Source: Pedobacter changchengzhani (lineage in GTDB: Bacteria; Bacteroidota; Bacteroidia; Sphingobacteriales; Sphingobacteriaceae). Taken from it: a stretch of 64,000 nucleotides of DNA. The notes below the pieces were generated by a model. The model had not been told where the DNA came from. It saw nothing but the letters and a program-made list of their open reading frames with translations, and ran no database searches. Below, piece after piece: positions 9,563-18,876 of this stretch. A program made the translations under genes and the position numbers. Each line of letters opens with the position of its first letter. Position 1 is the stretch's first letter. The stretch is from the NCBI RefSeq assembly GCF_004354365.1, contig NZ_SJCY01000005.1:1-64000 (forward strand). The letters run 5' to 3'.

Positions 9563-11803
9563 GTGAGAAATTATTATGCTGTATTCATCTTTATAAGTTT
9601 TTTTATTTGCACTTTTAATGCTATTGCGCAGGTAAAAACGGTTAATTATAAGGCTTTTTTTGATCAAAAGGTTTTAGCATTTAACAGCCTGCCCAAAAGT
9701 TGGGATGAAGCACCATATTTTGGAAATGGGTTTATTGGTTCGATGATTTATCGAGATACAACCGTAAACAATGTTTTAAAAATTCAGCTTTTTAGAACCG
9801 ATGTACAAGACCATCGCAACGATTCATCGGGTTGGACAGCTTATTCGAGACCTCGATTATTAATCGGTTTTTTAAACATAACGTTTAAAGGTAAAATAAT
9901 AAACGGCAATTTTAGGCAAAATTTGTACACGGCAGATTTGCGGGGCGAAATTAAAACCACTAAAGGAACTGCCATTTTACATCATTTTTTATCGGCCACA
10001 AAGGATTTGATACTGACTAAAATAACTTGTTATGGCAATGAAAATTATGCGATAAGCTTTATCCCAGCGGAGGCTAAAACGACGAGAAATATCAATTTTC
10101 CAAATAGTAAATCGAATATTAAAAAGTACGCACTAGCGTATGGAGATAAGTATTTAGAGATGCTAAAAATTTATCAACCCAACCCAAAGCCAATCATTTC
10201 GAAAGTTGGAACAATTAATTTAAGTACGCAAAACTTTACAGCCGGTGGGCAATTTACGGTGGGTTGGAAGCGCATGGATAAAACACAAAATAGTGGAGTT
10301 ATAGGTGTTACAATTCAAAATTCTTTTCCCGAACGGCAGGCAGAGACGAAGGTATTAGAAATTTTAAACCGTTTTGCTTTTTCTATTTACGATGTAGAGT
10401 TTAAGGCGCATAAGCTTTGGTGGTATAAATTCTACCATAAAAGTTTTATGACAATTCCTGATAAAAACCTGGAGAAGATGTACTATTTGCAACTGTATAA
10501 AGTTGGGAGCGCAACCCGAGCAAATGGGCCAATAATGGATACTTCTGGTCCGTGGTTTCAATCTACACCGTGGCCATACATTACGTGGGATTTGAATGTT
10601 CAGCTTTGCTATTGGATGCTAAACACGTCCAATCATTTAGATATTGCCCAATCTTTGCCCAATACCTTATACAATAATCAACAACAATTGGTGGCAAATG
10701 TAAAGCCAATTGCTTGGCAAAAAGACGCCGCTTATTTGGCTTTAGCTACGGCTCAAGATTTAAAAGGCGCTGCTGATGACGATAAACGCTATCAAAATTT
10801 ACACAGTAATTTGCCATGGGCAATGCATAATGTATGGTTAATGTATCGCTATAGCATGGATACATCGTTTTTGCGGACGAAATGTTATCCATTGTTAAAA
10901 AAAAGCATGAATTATTATTTGCATCTATTAGAAAAAGAGGCAGATGGTAATTATCATATTCCGTTAGGTTATTCGCCAGAATACCCAAAAGCTAATAAGG
11001 GATTGTTAGGCGAAACGAAAGATCCAAATATGGATTTGGCGCTTATTAATTGGGGTTTAAAATCATTAGTAGAAGCCTCCAAAATATTAAAAATTGATGA
11101 GCCAGAAAGGAATAAATGGAACGAGATTTTAGCACATTTAGTCGGGTATCAAATTAATGATACAGGTTTGAAAATTGGCGCTGATTTAGCTTATGAAGTT
11201 TCACACCGTCATTATTCACACTTATTGATGATTTATCCGCTTTATCTTTTAAATGTGGATGATGAAGAAAATAGGCCTTTAATATCAAAATCTTTAAATC
11301 ACTGGATTGGCGATCAGAAAGGTTTGTTAGGCTATAGTTATACTGGTGCTTCGTCAATTTCATCCGCCGTTGGCGATGGAAATAATGCCTTAAAATATCT
11401 TGAAGATTTGAACAGATTTATTTTGCCAAATGGATTGTACAAAGAATCTGGGCCGGTTTTCGAAACACCTTTATCTGCAGCGCAAGCTTTACAAGATATG
11501 TTGCTACAGTCTTGGGGTAATAAGGTGCGCATTTTTCCCGCAATTCCAGATAAATGGAAAGATTTAGAATTTAAAAACTGGTTGGCGGAAGGTGCTTTTG
11601 AGGTGAGCGCGAAGTTAGAAAACAGCAAAATAACTCATATAGAGATTAAGAGTTTAGCTGGTACTCCGTTGGTTTTTAAGACTAAACTAAATACCACACA
11701 AGCAAGTATCAATAATAAAAAAGTGATACTGAAAAAGATAAGTGCCGATGTTTATAGCGTAAATTTGACTAAGAATGAGACACTCATTATCGAAAATTTT
11801 TAA
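9563..11803 (+). CDS. Secreted GH95-like glycoside hydrolase
   Basis: This 746-residue exported protein (signal peptide to about residue 22, FNAIAQ) resembles the GH95 alpha-L-fucosidase / alpha-L-galactosidase family. It has an N-terminal beta-sandwich (APYFGNGFIGSMIY opening), an (alpha/alpha)6 core with MDTSGPWFQSTPWPYITWDLNVQ and PLGYSPEYP, the family hallmark SHRHYSHLLMIYP, and a C-terminal beta domain (AAQALQDMLLQSWG...IFPAIPDKW). The start codon is GTG because no in-frame ATG precedes the signal peptide. It ends 27 bases before the response regulator and may share that transcript, but its role differs from its neighbours. The substrate is uncertain, since GH95 relatives vary. Confidence 0.8.
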   Translation: MRNYYAVFIFISFFICTFNAIAQVKTVNYKAFFDQKVLAFNSLPKSWDEAPYFGNGFIGSMIYRDTTVNNVLKIQLFRTDVQDHRNDSSGWTAYSRPRLLIGFLNITFKGKIINGNFRQNLYTADLRGEIKTTKGTAILHHFLSATKDLILTKITCYGNENYAISFIPAEAKTTRNINFPNSKSNIKKYALAYGDKYLEMLKIYQPNPKPIISKVGTINLSTQNFTAGGQFTVGWKRMDKTQNSGVIGVTIQNSFPERQAETKVLEILNRFAFSIYDVEFKAHKLWWYKFYHKSFMTIPDKNLEKMYYLQLYKVGSATRANGPIMDTSGPWFQSTPWPYITWDLNVQLCYWMLNTSNHLDIAQSLPNTLYNNQQQLVANVKPIAWQKDAAYLALATAQDLKGAADDDKRYQNLHSNLPWAMHNVWLMYRYSMDTSFLRTKCYPLLKKSMNYYLHLLEKEADGNYHIPLGYSPEYPKANKGLLGETKDPNMDLALINWGLKSLVEASKILKIDEPERNKWNEILAHLVGYQINDTGLKIGADLAYEVSHRHYSHLLMIYPLYLLNVDDEENRPLISKSLNHWIGDQKGLLGYSYTGASSISSAVGDGNNALKYLEDLNRFILPNGLYKESGPVFETPLSAAQALQDMLLQSWGNKVRIFPAIPDKWKDLEFKNWLAEGAFEVSAKLENSKITHIEIKSLAGTPLVFKTKLNTTQASINNKKVILKKISADVYSVNLTKNETLIIENF

Positions 11804-11830
11804 TTCACTTCAGTATATCAATACTTAACT

Positions 11831-12508
11831 ATGAAAATTCTAATTGTAGAAGATGAACAATTATTATTGCATAGCATTTTAGATTATTTAAAGGGCGAGG
11901 GGAATGTTTGTGAGTCTGCATCCGACTTTAATTCGGCGTTGAATAAAATAAATTTATACAGTTACGATTGCATTCTGCTCGATTTAGGTTTGCCTGGTGG
12001 CGAAGGATTAGAAATTTTAACTAAAATTAAAGCATTAAAAAAAGGCGATGGTGTTTTAATCATTTCGGCAAGGCATGCGCTCGACGATAAACTTGCTGGC
12101 CTCGATTTAGGTGCCGATGATTATTTAGTAAAACCTTTTCATCTATCAGAATTAAAAGCGCGTTTAACAGCTATTGTTAGAAGAAAAAATTTTAACGGGA
12201 ATAACATAGTTGTTTTCAATGAAATTAGCATACATCAATCCTCAATGTTCGTTTCTGTAAACGACAATAAACTAACACTTACTAAAAAGGAGTTTAATTT
12301 ACTGATTTATTTCTTGGCTAACAAAAATAAAGTGGTATCAAAAAATGCCATTGCCGAGCATTTATGGGGTGATGAAATGGATATGAGCGATGATTTTGAT
12401 TTTATTTACACGCACGTAAAAAACTTGAGAAAGAAACTGCTAGAAGCGGGTTCGAAAGACTATTTACACTCAGTTTACGGGGTGGGCTATAAATTTAGTC
12501 AGCAATGA
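11831..12508 (+). CDS. OmpR-family response regulator
   Basis: This 225-residue DNA-binding regulator has a receiver domain (1-115) with acidic residues in IVEDEQ, phospho-acceptor Asp51 in LLDLGLPGGEG, and the conserved Lys in DDYLVKPFH. A winged-helix trans_reg_C domain (about 130-222) ends in HSVYGVGYKF. It overlaps the kinase gene by four bases (ATGA), showing a cognate pair. In context it probably controls the downstream PAP2, ArnT-like and efflux genes, as PmrA/QseB-type regulators do elsewhere. The regulon is inferred. Confidence 0.95.
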   Translation: MKILIVEDEQLLLHSILDYLKGEGNVCESASDFNSALNKINLYSYDCILLDLGLPGGEGLEILTKIKALKKGDGVLIISARHALDDKLAGLDLGADDYLVKPFHLSELKARLTAIVRRKNFNGNNIVVFNEISIHQSSMFVSVNDNKLTLTKKEFNLLIYFLANKNKVVSKNAIAEHLWGDEMDMSDDFDFIYTHVKNLRKKLLEAGSKDYLHSVYGVGYKFSQQ

Positions 12509-13764
12509 GATTAACTAGCAATTATAACAAAGTAAATATTTTTACTTCATTTGTTATCTTAATTTTAACGGGTATTATCTACTATGTTTTTATACATGCC
12601 ATATTAACGGATAAACTGGATCGGGATTTAGGTGTGGAAGAAAATGAAATTCGGCAATACACTGCAACTTACCAAAAACTCCCGTTGCCAGCTGGCTTTC
12701 TTGATCAGCAGGTTGCTTACAAAGAAATTGAGGGGGAAGACGTTGAACGTACTTTTGCCTATACAAACTATTTTAATTCAAAAGAAAGTGAAGAGGAGCC
12801 TGGTAGAAGTTTGGTGACTTCTGTAAAACTTGGGTCGAAAATTTTTCGTGTTACCATTACCAAATCGAGATTAGAATCGGAAGATTTAGTAAGAATAATT
12901 CTGTTAATTACGTTGGCCACAACGCTGGTTCTTCTGGCTTCGCTATTGCTGATAAATAGATTTTTTTTCAAACGGATTTGGAAGCCTTTTTATACTATTT
13001 TGGAGCAGATAAAATCGTTTGAAGTATCGAAAACTCAGAAAATTGAAATCGAACCAACGAGGATTGATGAATTTATCGAACTCAATACATCTGTAAATGC
13101 AATGGCAGAAAGAGTTAAGCAAGATTATCGTGAGCTGAAAAGCTTTACAGATAATGCATCGCACGAAATGATGACGCCATTGGCCGTAATTAATTCAAAG
13201 TTAGATTCGCTACTGCAAACCGAGAATTTTACGCAACAGCAAAGTGCATATATTGGAGATATATATTATGCAACAGGTAAACTTTCTCGTTTACATCGCT
13301 CGTTGTTGCTGTTGTCTAAAATCGAGAATAATTTGATTTCAGATCGTCAGCTTATCAATATGCAGGAACTCATAAATGGGAAGATTCGACAATTTGAAGA
13401 GCTTTTTAAGAAAAATAATTTAAAGGTAAATGCAAATATTGGATCACTCGAACTAAATATGAGCAAATTTTTAGCCGATATTTTACTCAATAATTTATTC
13501 AGCAATGCTGTTAGGCATAATATAGATGGTGGAGAAATAGATGTTTTTCTCGATCAGGAAAATCTGAGAATTTCTAATACCGGTAAGGATATTAACATTG
13601 ATGGAATGTTGTTCGAGCGGTTTTCGAAGTCGGTCGAATCAGAAGGAATGGGACTTGGTTTAGCAATTACGAAACAAATTTGCAATTTGTATAATTTTAA
13701 TATCAAGCATAATTACCTAAACGGAAGACATGTTTTTTCGATAAAATTTAACGGCGGTAGTTAA
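12505..13764 (+). CDS. Sensor histidine kinase
   Basis: This 419-residue inner-membrane kinase has TM1 (about 11-31), a periplasmic sensor region of about 100 residues with no family I recognise, and TM2 (about 129-151). A linker resembling HAMP leads to the HisKA domain with phospho-acceptor His220 in DNASHEMMTPLAV. The HATPase region holds the N-box LLNNLFSNAVRHN and the G-box EGMGLGLAI. It phosphorylates the regulator encoded just upstream. The short periplasmic domain would suit sensing of envelope stress, cations or peptides, but the signal is not deducible. Confidence 0.94.
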   Translation: MRLTSNYNKVNIFTSFVILILTGIIYYVFIHAILTDKLDRDLGVEENEIRQYTATYQKLPLPAGFLDQQVAYKEIEGEDVERTFAYTNYFNSKESEEEPGRSLVTSVKLGSKIFRVTITKSRLESEDLVRIILLITLATTLVLLASLLLINRFFFKRIWKPFYTILEQIKSFEVSKTQKIEIEPTRIDEFIELNTSVNAMAERVKQDYRELKSFTDNASHEMMTPLAVINSKLDSLLQTENFTQQQSAYIGDIYYATGKLSRLHRSLLLLSKIENNLISDRQLINMQELINGKIRQFEELFKKNNLKVNANIGSLELNMSKFLADILLNNLFSNAVRHNIDGGEIDVFLDQENLRISNTGKDINIDGMLFERFSKSVESEGMGLGLAITKQICNLYNFNIKHNYLNGRHVFSIKFNGGS

Positions 13765-13814
13765 CTACAGAATTCCTTCATAATTGAGTTTTAGATTTGA
13801 CTAAAAAATCTATT

Positions 13815-14222
13815 ATGAAAAAGTTATTTGTATTTTTAGTAATTTCAGCTGGTCTTGTAAACATAGCTCAAGCACAAAAATTAAAAGCAGAAAAAGTGCC
13901 AATGGCAGTTAGAAATGCTTTTACCAAACTTCACCCAACTGCAAAAGTAAAATGGGAATTAGAGAAAAAAGATTATGAAGCGGGTTTTATATTAGGCGGT
14001 AAAGAAACCACCGAAGTTTATTCAATAAACGGCGTTTTAAAAGAAACAGAAGTTACAATTAAGCTTTCGGAATTTCCGATGGCAGTGATGGCAAAGCTTA
14101 AAAATTTAAAAATTACCGAAGCTGCAAAAATTACCAGAGCAGATGGTTCAGTTGTTTATGAAGCCGAAGTAAAGGGTAAAGATCTGTTATTTGATAAAGA
14201 TGGTAAATCCATTAAAAACTAA
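13815..14222 (+). CDS. Periplasmic PepSY-like (DUF2874) protein
   Basis: This 135-residue protein has a signal peptide (MKKLFVFLVISAGLVNIAQA) and one or two PepSY-like units, seen in VPMAVRNAFTKLHPTAKVKWELEKKDYEAGF and again from FPMAVMAKLKNLKITEAAKI. These domains are found in small periplasmic proteins linked to two-component systems in Bacteroidota. An in-frame TTG at 13797 exists, but the ATG at 13815 directly opens the signal peptide. It lies 50 bases after the kinase gene and 3 bases before the PAP2 gene, so it belongs to that operon. It may modulate the kinase, which is an inference. Confidence 0.85.
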   Translation: MKKLFVFLVISAGLVNIAQAQKLKAEKVPMAVRNAFTKLHPTAKVKWELEKKDYEAGFILGGKETTEVYSINGVLKETEVTIKLSEFPMAVMAKLKNLKITEAAKITRADGSVVYEAEVKGKDLLFDKDGKSIKN

Positions 14223-14225
14223 ATT

Positions 14226-15017
14226 ATGCGTATTTTTTTATCAATTTTTATTCTTGTTTTTAGCATTCAAACAAATCTGTTTTCTATGCAGATTGATTCA
14301 CTTAAATATGCTTCTCCTGATACGTTAGGCAGATGGTATGCAGGTAAAGTTGTGCCAAAAAAGAAATTTAAATTGGTGCCATTTATTGCCCCGGTAGCTT
14401 TGGTAAGCTATGGATTTATTGCGGTTTACGATAAAGGCGCTTTAAACAAGTTAGATTTAAGTACAAGAGCCGAACTTCAAGAAGACCATCCGCTTTTTGC
14501 CGCGCACGTTGATGATTATTTGCAATTTGCACCTGCAGCAGCAGTGTATGCTTTAAATTTATCGGGAGTTAAGGGCAAGCATAATTTGTTTGATGCTTCT
14601 ATGCTTTACCTTACATCGGCAGCGATTATGGGGGCTTCTACACATTTTATCAAAAAAGGTGTCGGCAGGTTAAGACCCGATGCCAGTGGTAATAATTCTT
14701 TTCCATCTGGCCATACCGCATCGGCTTTTATGGCAGCAGAATTTTTGCATCAAGAGTATAAAGACGTAAATCCATGGATTGGTTATGCGGGATATTTTGT
14801 GGCTACCGCTACCGGTACACTGCGCATGTACAACAACAAACACTGGTTTAGTGATGTGGTGGCGGGCGCCGGCTTTGGTATGGCATCAACAAAAATATCG
14901 TACCTAATATACCCGTACATTAAGCGCTTATTCATAAATAAAAAAGGTGGTAATTTTACTTTAATGCCTTATTACGGCCAAGGAACCAAGGGATTAGCGC
15001 TAGCCGGTAGGTTTTAA
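14226..15017 (+). CDS. PAP2 family phosphatase (lipid phosphatase)
   Basis: This 263-residue protein carries the complete PAP2 signature: KKGVGRLRP (KX6RP), the catalytic SFPSGHTAS, and RMYNNKHWFSD (RX5HX3D). An N-terminal signal-anchor and several hydrophobic helices place the active site in the periplasm. It would remove phosphate from a lipid such as undecaprenyl pyrophosphate or the lipid A phosphates (LpxE/LpxF-like). It is tightly coupled to the PepSY gene and precedes an ArnT-like transferase, which fits envelope charge remodelling. The exact lipid substrate cannot be told. Confidence 0.9.
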   Translation: MRIFLSIFILVFSIQTNLFSMQIDSLKYASPDTLGRWYAGKVVPKKKFKLVPFIAPVALVSYGFIAVYDKGALNKLDLSTRAELQEDHPLFAAHVDDYLQFAPAAAVYALNLSGVKGKHNLFDASMLYLTSAAIMGASTHFIKKGVGRLRPDASGNNSFPSGHTASAFMAAEFLHQEYKDVNPWIGYAGYFVATATGTLRMYNNKHWFSDVVAGAGFGMASTKISYLIYPYIKRLFINKKGGNFTLMPYYGQGTKGLALAGRF

Positions 15018-15088
15018 TTACCAAAAGGAAAGAAAATCTTTTGGCTGAAGGAGAGTTTAAAAATCATTAAATTATAAATATTCATTTC

Positions 15089-16606
15089 ATGAAATTTAAC
15101 AGTAAGGTATTAAAAGAAGTAATTGGCGCAATACCCTTTTTACTCCTTTTTGGTATTTTAATCATCAGGTTAGCTTCTATTTGGTTAATGGGGCCTATGC
15201 CTCAAGACGCATATTATTTTTTCTATGCGCAACATCCAGCACTTTCTTATTTTGATCATCCGCCTGCAATTGCTGTTTTATTAAAAATTTTCACGTCCAT
15301 TTTAGGCAAGCACGTTTATGCAATAAAATTAGCCGATTCATTACTCACGGTTGCAATTTCTATTTCTTTATATCAATTGGCCATTAAGTTTTTTCCAAAT
15401 CAGGTATCCAAAAAAATTATTATTTTATTTTTAAGTACCTTAATGGTGAGTGTACTTTCTTTGGTATCTACACCAGATACGCCATTGCTTTTCTTTTGGG
15501 CATTAACATTAATCGCGCTTTTTGAAGCTATATTTAACAATAAAAAATCTTACTGGCTTATTGCTGGCGTGTTAATGGGGCTTGCTTTTGATAGCAAGTA
15601 CACGGCTGTGTTTTTGCCTGCGGGGATGATTCTTTTTTTATTGCTTTCCACCTCCAAAAGAAAATATTTGTTGTCGGTATGGCCTTGGCTTGCTTGTATT
15701 ATAATGGTTTTTGTAGCTGCGCCAGTTATCATTTGGAATGTGCAAAATCATTTTGCTTCTTTTGCTTTTCAAGGTGCACAGAGAATGCATGCTGCCGCTG
15801 CCTTTCAATTACAACCAAAATTTGTAGCAGGTTTAATTGGTCACCAGCTTTTTCTATTAATTCCTATAGGCTTAATTGCTATTTTTTATGCTTTAATACA
15901 GATTATAAAAAAGTATAAAAACAGTTGGAAGTTAATGCCCGCAGAAACCGTCTTTTTACTTTGCTTCTTCTTACCGTTATTTTCTGTTTTTTTAATACTT
16001 TCTCCAATATATTGGATCAAAATAAACTGGATGATGCCTGCGTACATTACAGGGATTATTTTGGCTGGCAATGTGATTAGCAAGAAGTGGCTAAATGTGC
16101 AAGTAGTTATTTCTTTTGTAGTGCATTTTGGTCTTTTAATAGAAGTGTTGTTTTATCCATTTCCAATTAAATCAGACGATACTTGGGTGGGTTGGAAAGA
16201 GGTTACTGAAAAAGCTAACGCCATTCAAACACAGCAACATGCAAATTTTATCTTCTCTGCCGATAATTATAAAACCACCGCAGAACTTAATCTTTTTAGC
16301 AATGAATTTGTTTATGGCCAGAACATTATTGGAGAACATGCCTTGCAGTTCGATTTTATTGGTACTGATCTTACTGCGCTAAACGGGAAGTCTGCAATAT
16401 TTTTAGATTCTGATCCTCAGTTTAAAAATAATGACCAGCAAGTTGAAATAAACCCAAATCTTAAATCATATTTTAGGGATGTTAAACAGCTTCAACCCAT
16501 TATAATTTCGTTTAATAATAAACCTGTTCGTAAATTTTACGTGTATTTATGCGAAGGTTACAAACCGAAATTAAATAATCAAACTACAGAATTACGCCAT
16601 AATTGA
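15089..16606 (+). CDS. ArnT/PMT-like membrane glycosyltransferase (GT39/GT83 type)
   Basis: This 505-residue GT-C protein has about eleven to twelve membrane segments. The first periplasmic loop contains the acidic catalytic motif PQDAYYFFYAQHPALSYFDHPP, characteristic of ArnT and related dolichyl- or undecaprenyl-phosphate-sugar transferases. A C-terminal soluble domain begins near residue 370. Such enzymes move a sugar (in ArnT, aminoarabinose) from a polyprenyl phosphate to lipid A or another envelope acceptor. It sits in the two-component/PAP2/efflux cluster, which supports a role in resistance to cationic compounds. No arnA/B/C partners are in this cluster, so the donor is unknown. Confidence 0.85.
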   Translation: MKFNSKVLKEVIGAIPFLLLFGILIIRLASIWLMGPMPQDAYYFFYAQHPALSYFDHPPAIAVLLKIFTSILGKHVYAIKLADSLLTVAISISLYQLAIKFFPNQVSKKIIILFLSTLMVSVLSLVSTPDTPLLFFWALTLIALFEAIFNNKKSYWLIAGVLMGLAFDSKYTAVFLPAGMILFLLLSTSKRKYLLSVWPWLACIIMVFVAAPVIIWNVQNHFASFAFQGAQRMHAAAAFQLQPKFVAGLIGHQLFLLIPIGLIAIFYALIQIIKKYKNSWKLMPAETVFLLCFFLPLFSVFLILSPIYWIKINWMMPAYITGIILAGNVISKKWLNVQVVISFVVHFGLLIEVLFYPFPIKSDDTWVGWKEVTEKANAIQTQQHANFIFSADNYKTTAELNLFSNEFVYGQNIIGEHALQFDFIGTDLTALNGKSAIFLDSDPQFKNNDQQVEINPNLKSYFRDVKQLQPIIISFNNKPVRKFYVYLCEGYKPKLNNQTTELRHN

Positions 16607-16677
16607 TCAATATCTTTAACTAAAATAAGTAAAATAACTTGTTGCATATTAAGTGTGTGGGTTATTGTAATATTAAA

Positions 16678-17925
16678 ATGATCGCGATAAAGAAATTTTT
16701 TATAACCTTATTAATGTCTATCTCGCTGATGGTTTCCATGGCGCAGACTTCACCTAAAGATTTAAACTATTTTTTAAATAGTGCGCATTTTACAAGTCCT
16801 TTGTTAAAAGATCTGAACAATCAACGCAGATCTGCAAAAGTTGATAGTTTAATTATTAAAGCCACATCTGGCTTTCAAGTTAATGTAAATTCGGCTGGAT
16901 TGTATGCCCCTGTGGTAAAGGGATATGGTTTTGATGAAGTGCTTACAAACGGGCAAGCTTTAGAAGGTTACCTAAATTTGAGTTACAATTTGTTAAATGG
17001 TAAAAGATTAAACAATCAGCTCGAAGGTGTTAAAATACAAATTGATTCTATTCAATATGCCTCAACATTATCGAATTTCGATTTAAATAGAACCATTACA
17101 GACCAATATTTAACTGCTTATTCTAGTCAATTACAAAATATTTTTAATATTGAAGTTGTTAACTTATTAGAAAAAGAAGATGGCTTGTTAAAGCAACTTA
17201 CCCGGAGTAATATTTATAAGCAATCAGAATATCTTACCTTTTTGGTTACGTTACAACAACAGCAATTAATTTTAAGGCAATCGAATTTACAGTTTCAAAA
17301 TGATTATGCAACCTTGGCTTACTTATCAGGGATTCAGGATACTTCAAAAGCCGTATTAATTGCGCCTAATCTTGATGGTATTAAAATGGCGTCAGAGCAA
17401 ACATTTTTTCTTCAAAAATTTGCGATAGATAGTTTAAGGAATGCCAACTTAAAAAGGAATATCGATTTGAATTATTTACCAAAGCTTGGTGTTTATGCCA
17501 ATGGTGGTTATAATTCATCATTCATTTTACAGCCTTATAAAAATTTTGGAGCAAGCGTTGGTTTTACTTTTTCTGTTCCAATTTATGATGGTAACCAACG
17601 GAAAATGCAGTACAATAAGTTGGCAATTGCTTCGGATACCCGATCTATTTACCGTAGCTTTTTTATCGATCAGCAAAAGCAACAATTAAACCTAATTCGC
17701 CAGCAGATTGCGCAAACAGATGCACTTTTTAGTAAAATAAATGATCAAATTCGCTTTAGCAAAAGCCTTATCGATGTGGATAGAAAACTGTTGCATACCG
17801 GCGATTTGCGAATGGCTGATTTTATTATGGCGATAAATAATTACATGACTGCGCAAAATTTGTACAGACAAACAACTATAAACAAATTGAAGCTTATTAA
17901 CCAGTTTAACTATTGGAATAAATAA
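16678..17925 (+). CDS. TolC-family outer membrane efflux protein
   Basis: This roughly 415-residue protein is the outer-membrane channel of the tripartite pump encoded here. It begins with a signal peptide (MIAIKKFF...SMAQ) and has long amphipathic coiled-coil helices with two repeats, including ASVGFTFSVPIYDGNQRKMQ, a family-typical beta-to-helix turn. An upstream in-frame TTG at 16639 would add 13 residues that do not fit a signal peptide, so I choose the ATG at 16678. One base separates it from the adaptor gene, which confirms the operon. Confidence 0.92.
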   Translation: MIAIKKFFITLLMSISLMVSMAQTSPKDLNYFLNSAHFTSPLLKDLNNQRRSAKVDSLIIKATSGFQVNVNSAGLYAPVVKGYGFDEVLTNGQALEGYLNLSYNLLNGKRLNNQLEGVKIQIDSIQYASTLSNFDLNRTITDQYLTAYSSQLQNIFNIEVVNLLEKEDGLLKQLTRSNIYKQSEYLTFLVTLQQQQLILRQSNLQFQNDYATLAYLSGIQDTSKAVLIAPNLDGIKMASEQTFFLQKFAIDSLRNANLKRNIDLNYLPKLGVYANGGYNSSFILQPYKNFGASVGFTFSVPIYDGNQRKMQYNKLAIASDTRSIYRSFFIDQQKQQLNLIRQQIAQTDALFSKINDQIRFSKSLIDVDRKLLHTGDLRMADFIMAINNYMTAQNLYRQTTINKLKLINQFNYWNK

Positions 17926-17926
17926 T

Positions 17927-18874
17927 ATGAAACCAATCTTAAATCAAAAAATCACTTTAATGCAATGGCTAGTTTGTATGGTTTTTTCTTACTTATTGAT
18001 ACAAGCATGCGGTAGTAAAGCGCCCGCAGCTAAAGAAGAAGTATCATTACCGACAACACCTGTGGAAGTGGTGGGCATTGGCGACACTACGCTTGCAGAA
18101 TATATCGATATTTCGGCAGTTTCTGCTTACACCGAAAAAAGTATGGTTAAAGCCAACATAAACGGTTATATACAAAAAGCAAATATTAAGTTGGGCGATA
18201 AAGTTGGTAGAGGCGAATTAATGTTCTCGCTAATTACCAAAGAAGCCCGCTCAATCGGCAACGCTGTAAATAAGCTAGATCCGGGTTTTAAGTTTACGGG
18301 TATTTCATCAATAAAAGCAAATGTAGATGGAATTATTGTGCAGCTAAATCATCAAAAAGGAGATTATGTACAAGATGGAGAAGCGCTAGCAAGTATTGTA
18401 AACAGAAACAGTTTGGTCTTTTTACTTAACCTGCCTTATGCTTTAAATACAATTATTGGTACAAATAAAACGATAGCAGTTATTTTGCCCGATGGTGTTA
18501 AACTTGATGGAAAAGTGACCGGAACAATGCCCGCTGTTGATTCTTTGGCCCAAACGCAACGCTACATTATAAAAGTAAATACATCAAAAGATATTCCAGA
18601 GGGATTAATTGCTAAAGTTAGGCTAACAAAATTGGCACACCAAAATGCGCAAGTTTTACCTAAATCGGCAATACTTGCTAACGAAACTGAAGATGAGTTT
18701 TGGGTAATGAAACTGATTAACGATTCTACCGCAGTAAAAGTAAAAGTTGAAAAAGGAATTGAAAACGATCAAACAATTGAAGTGTTAAAACCGACGTTTT
18801 TAAAAACCGATAAAATTATTTCATCAGGAAATTATGGCCTTGCCGATACAGCAAAGGTTAAAATACAAAAATAG
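17927..18874 (+). CDS. RND efflux periplasmic adaptor lipoprotein (HlyD/MFP)
   Basis: This 315-residue adaptor links the RND pump to the TolC channel. A lipobox LIQACG gives an acylated Cys28. The biotinyl-lipoyl-like halves are seen in VKANINGYIQKANIKLGDKVGRGELMF and IKANVDGIIVQLNHQKGDYVQDGEALASI. The alpha-hairpin between them is very short, because only about 35 residues separate the halves, unlike MexA/AcrA. A beta-barrel and membrane-proximal domain follow. It is tightly spaced on both sides (1 and 2 bases). The reduced hairpin suggests that the TolC partner reaches further into the periplasm, which is an inference. Confidence 0.9.
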   Translation: MKPILNQKITLMQWLVCMVFSYLLIQACGSKAPAAKEEVSLPTTPVEVVGIGDTTLAEYIDISAVSAYTEKSMVKANINGYIQKANIKLGDKVGRGELMFSLITKEARSIGNAVNKLDPGFKFTGISSIKANVDGIIVQLNHQKGDYVQDGEALASIVNRNSLVFLLNLPYALNTIIGTNKTIAVILPDGVKLDGKVTGTMPAVDSLAQTQRYIIKVNTSKDIPEGLIAKVRLTKLAHQNAQVLPKSAILANETEDEFWVMKLINDSTAVKVKVEKGIENDQTIEVLKPTFLKTDKIISSGNYGLADTAKVKIQK

Positions 18875-18876
18875 GA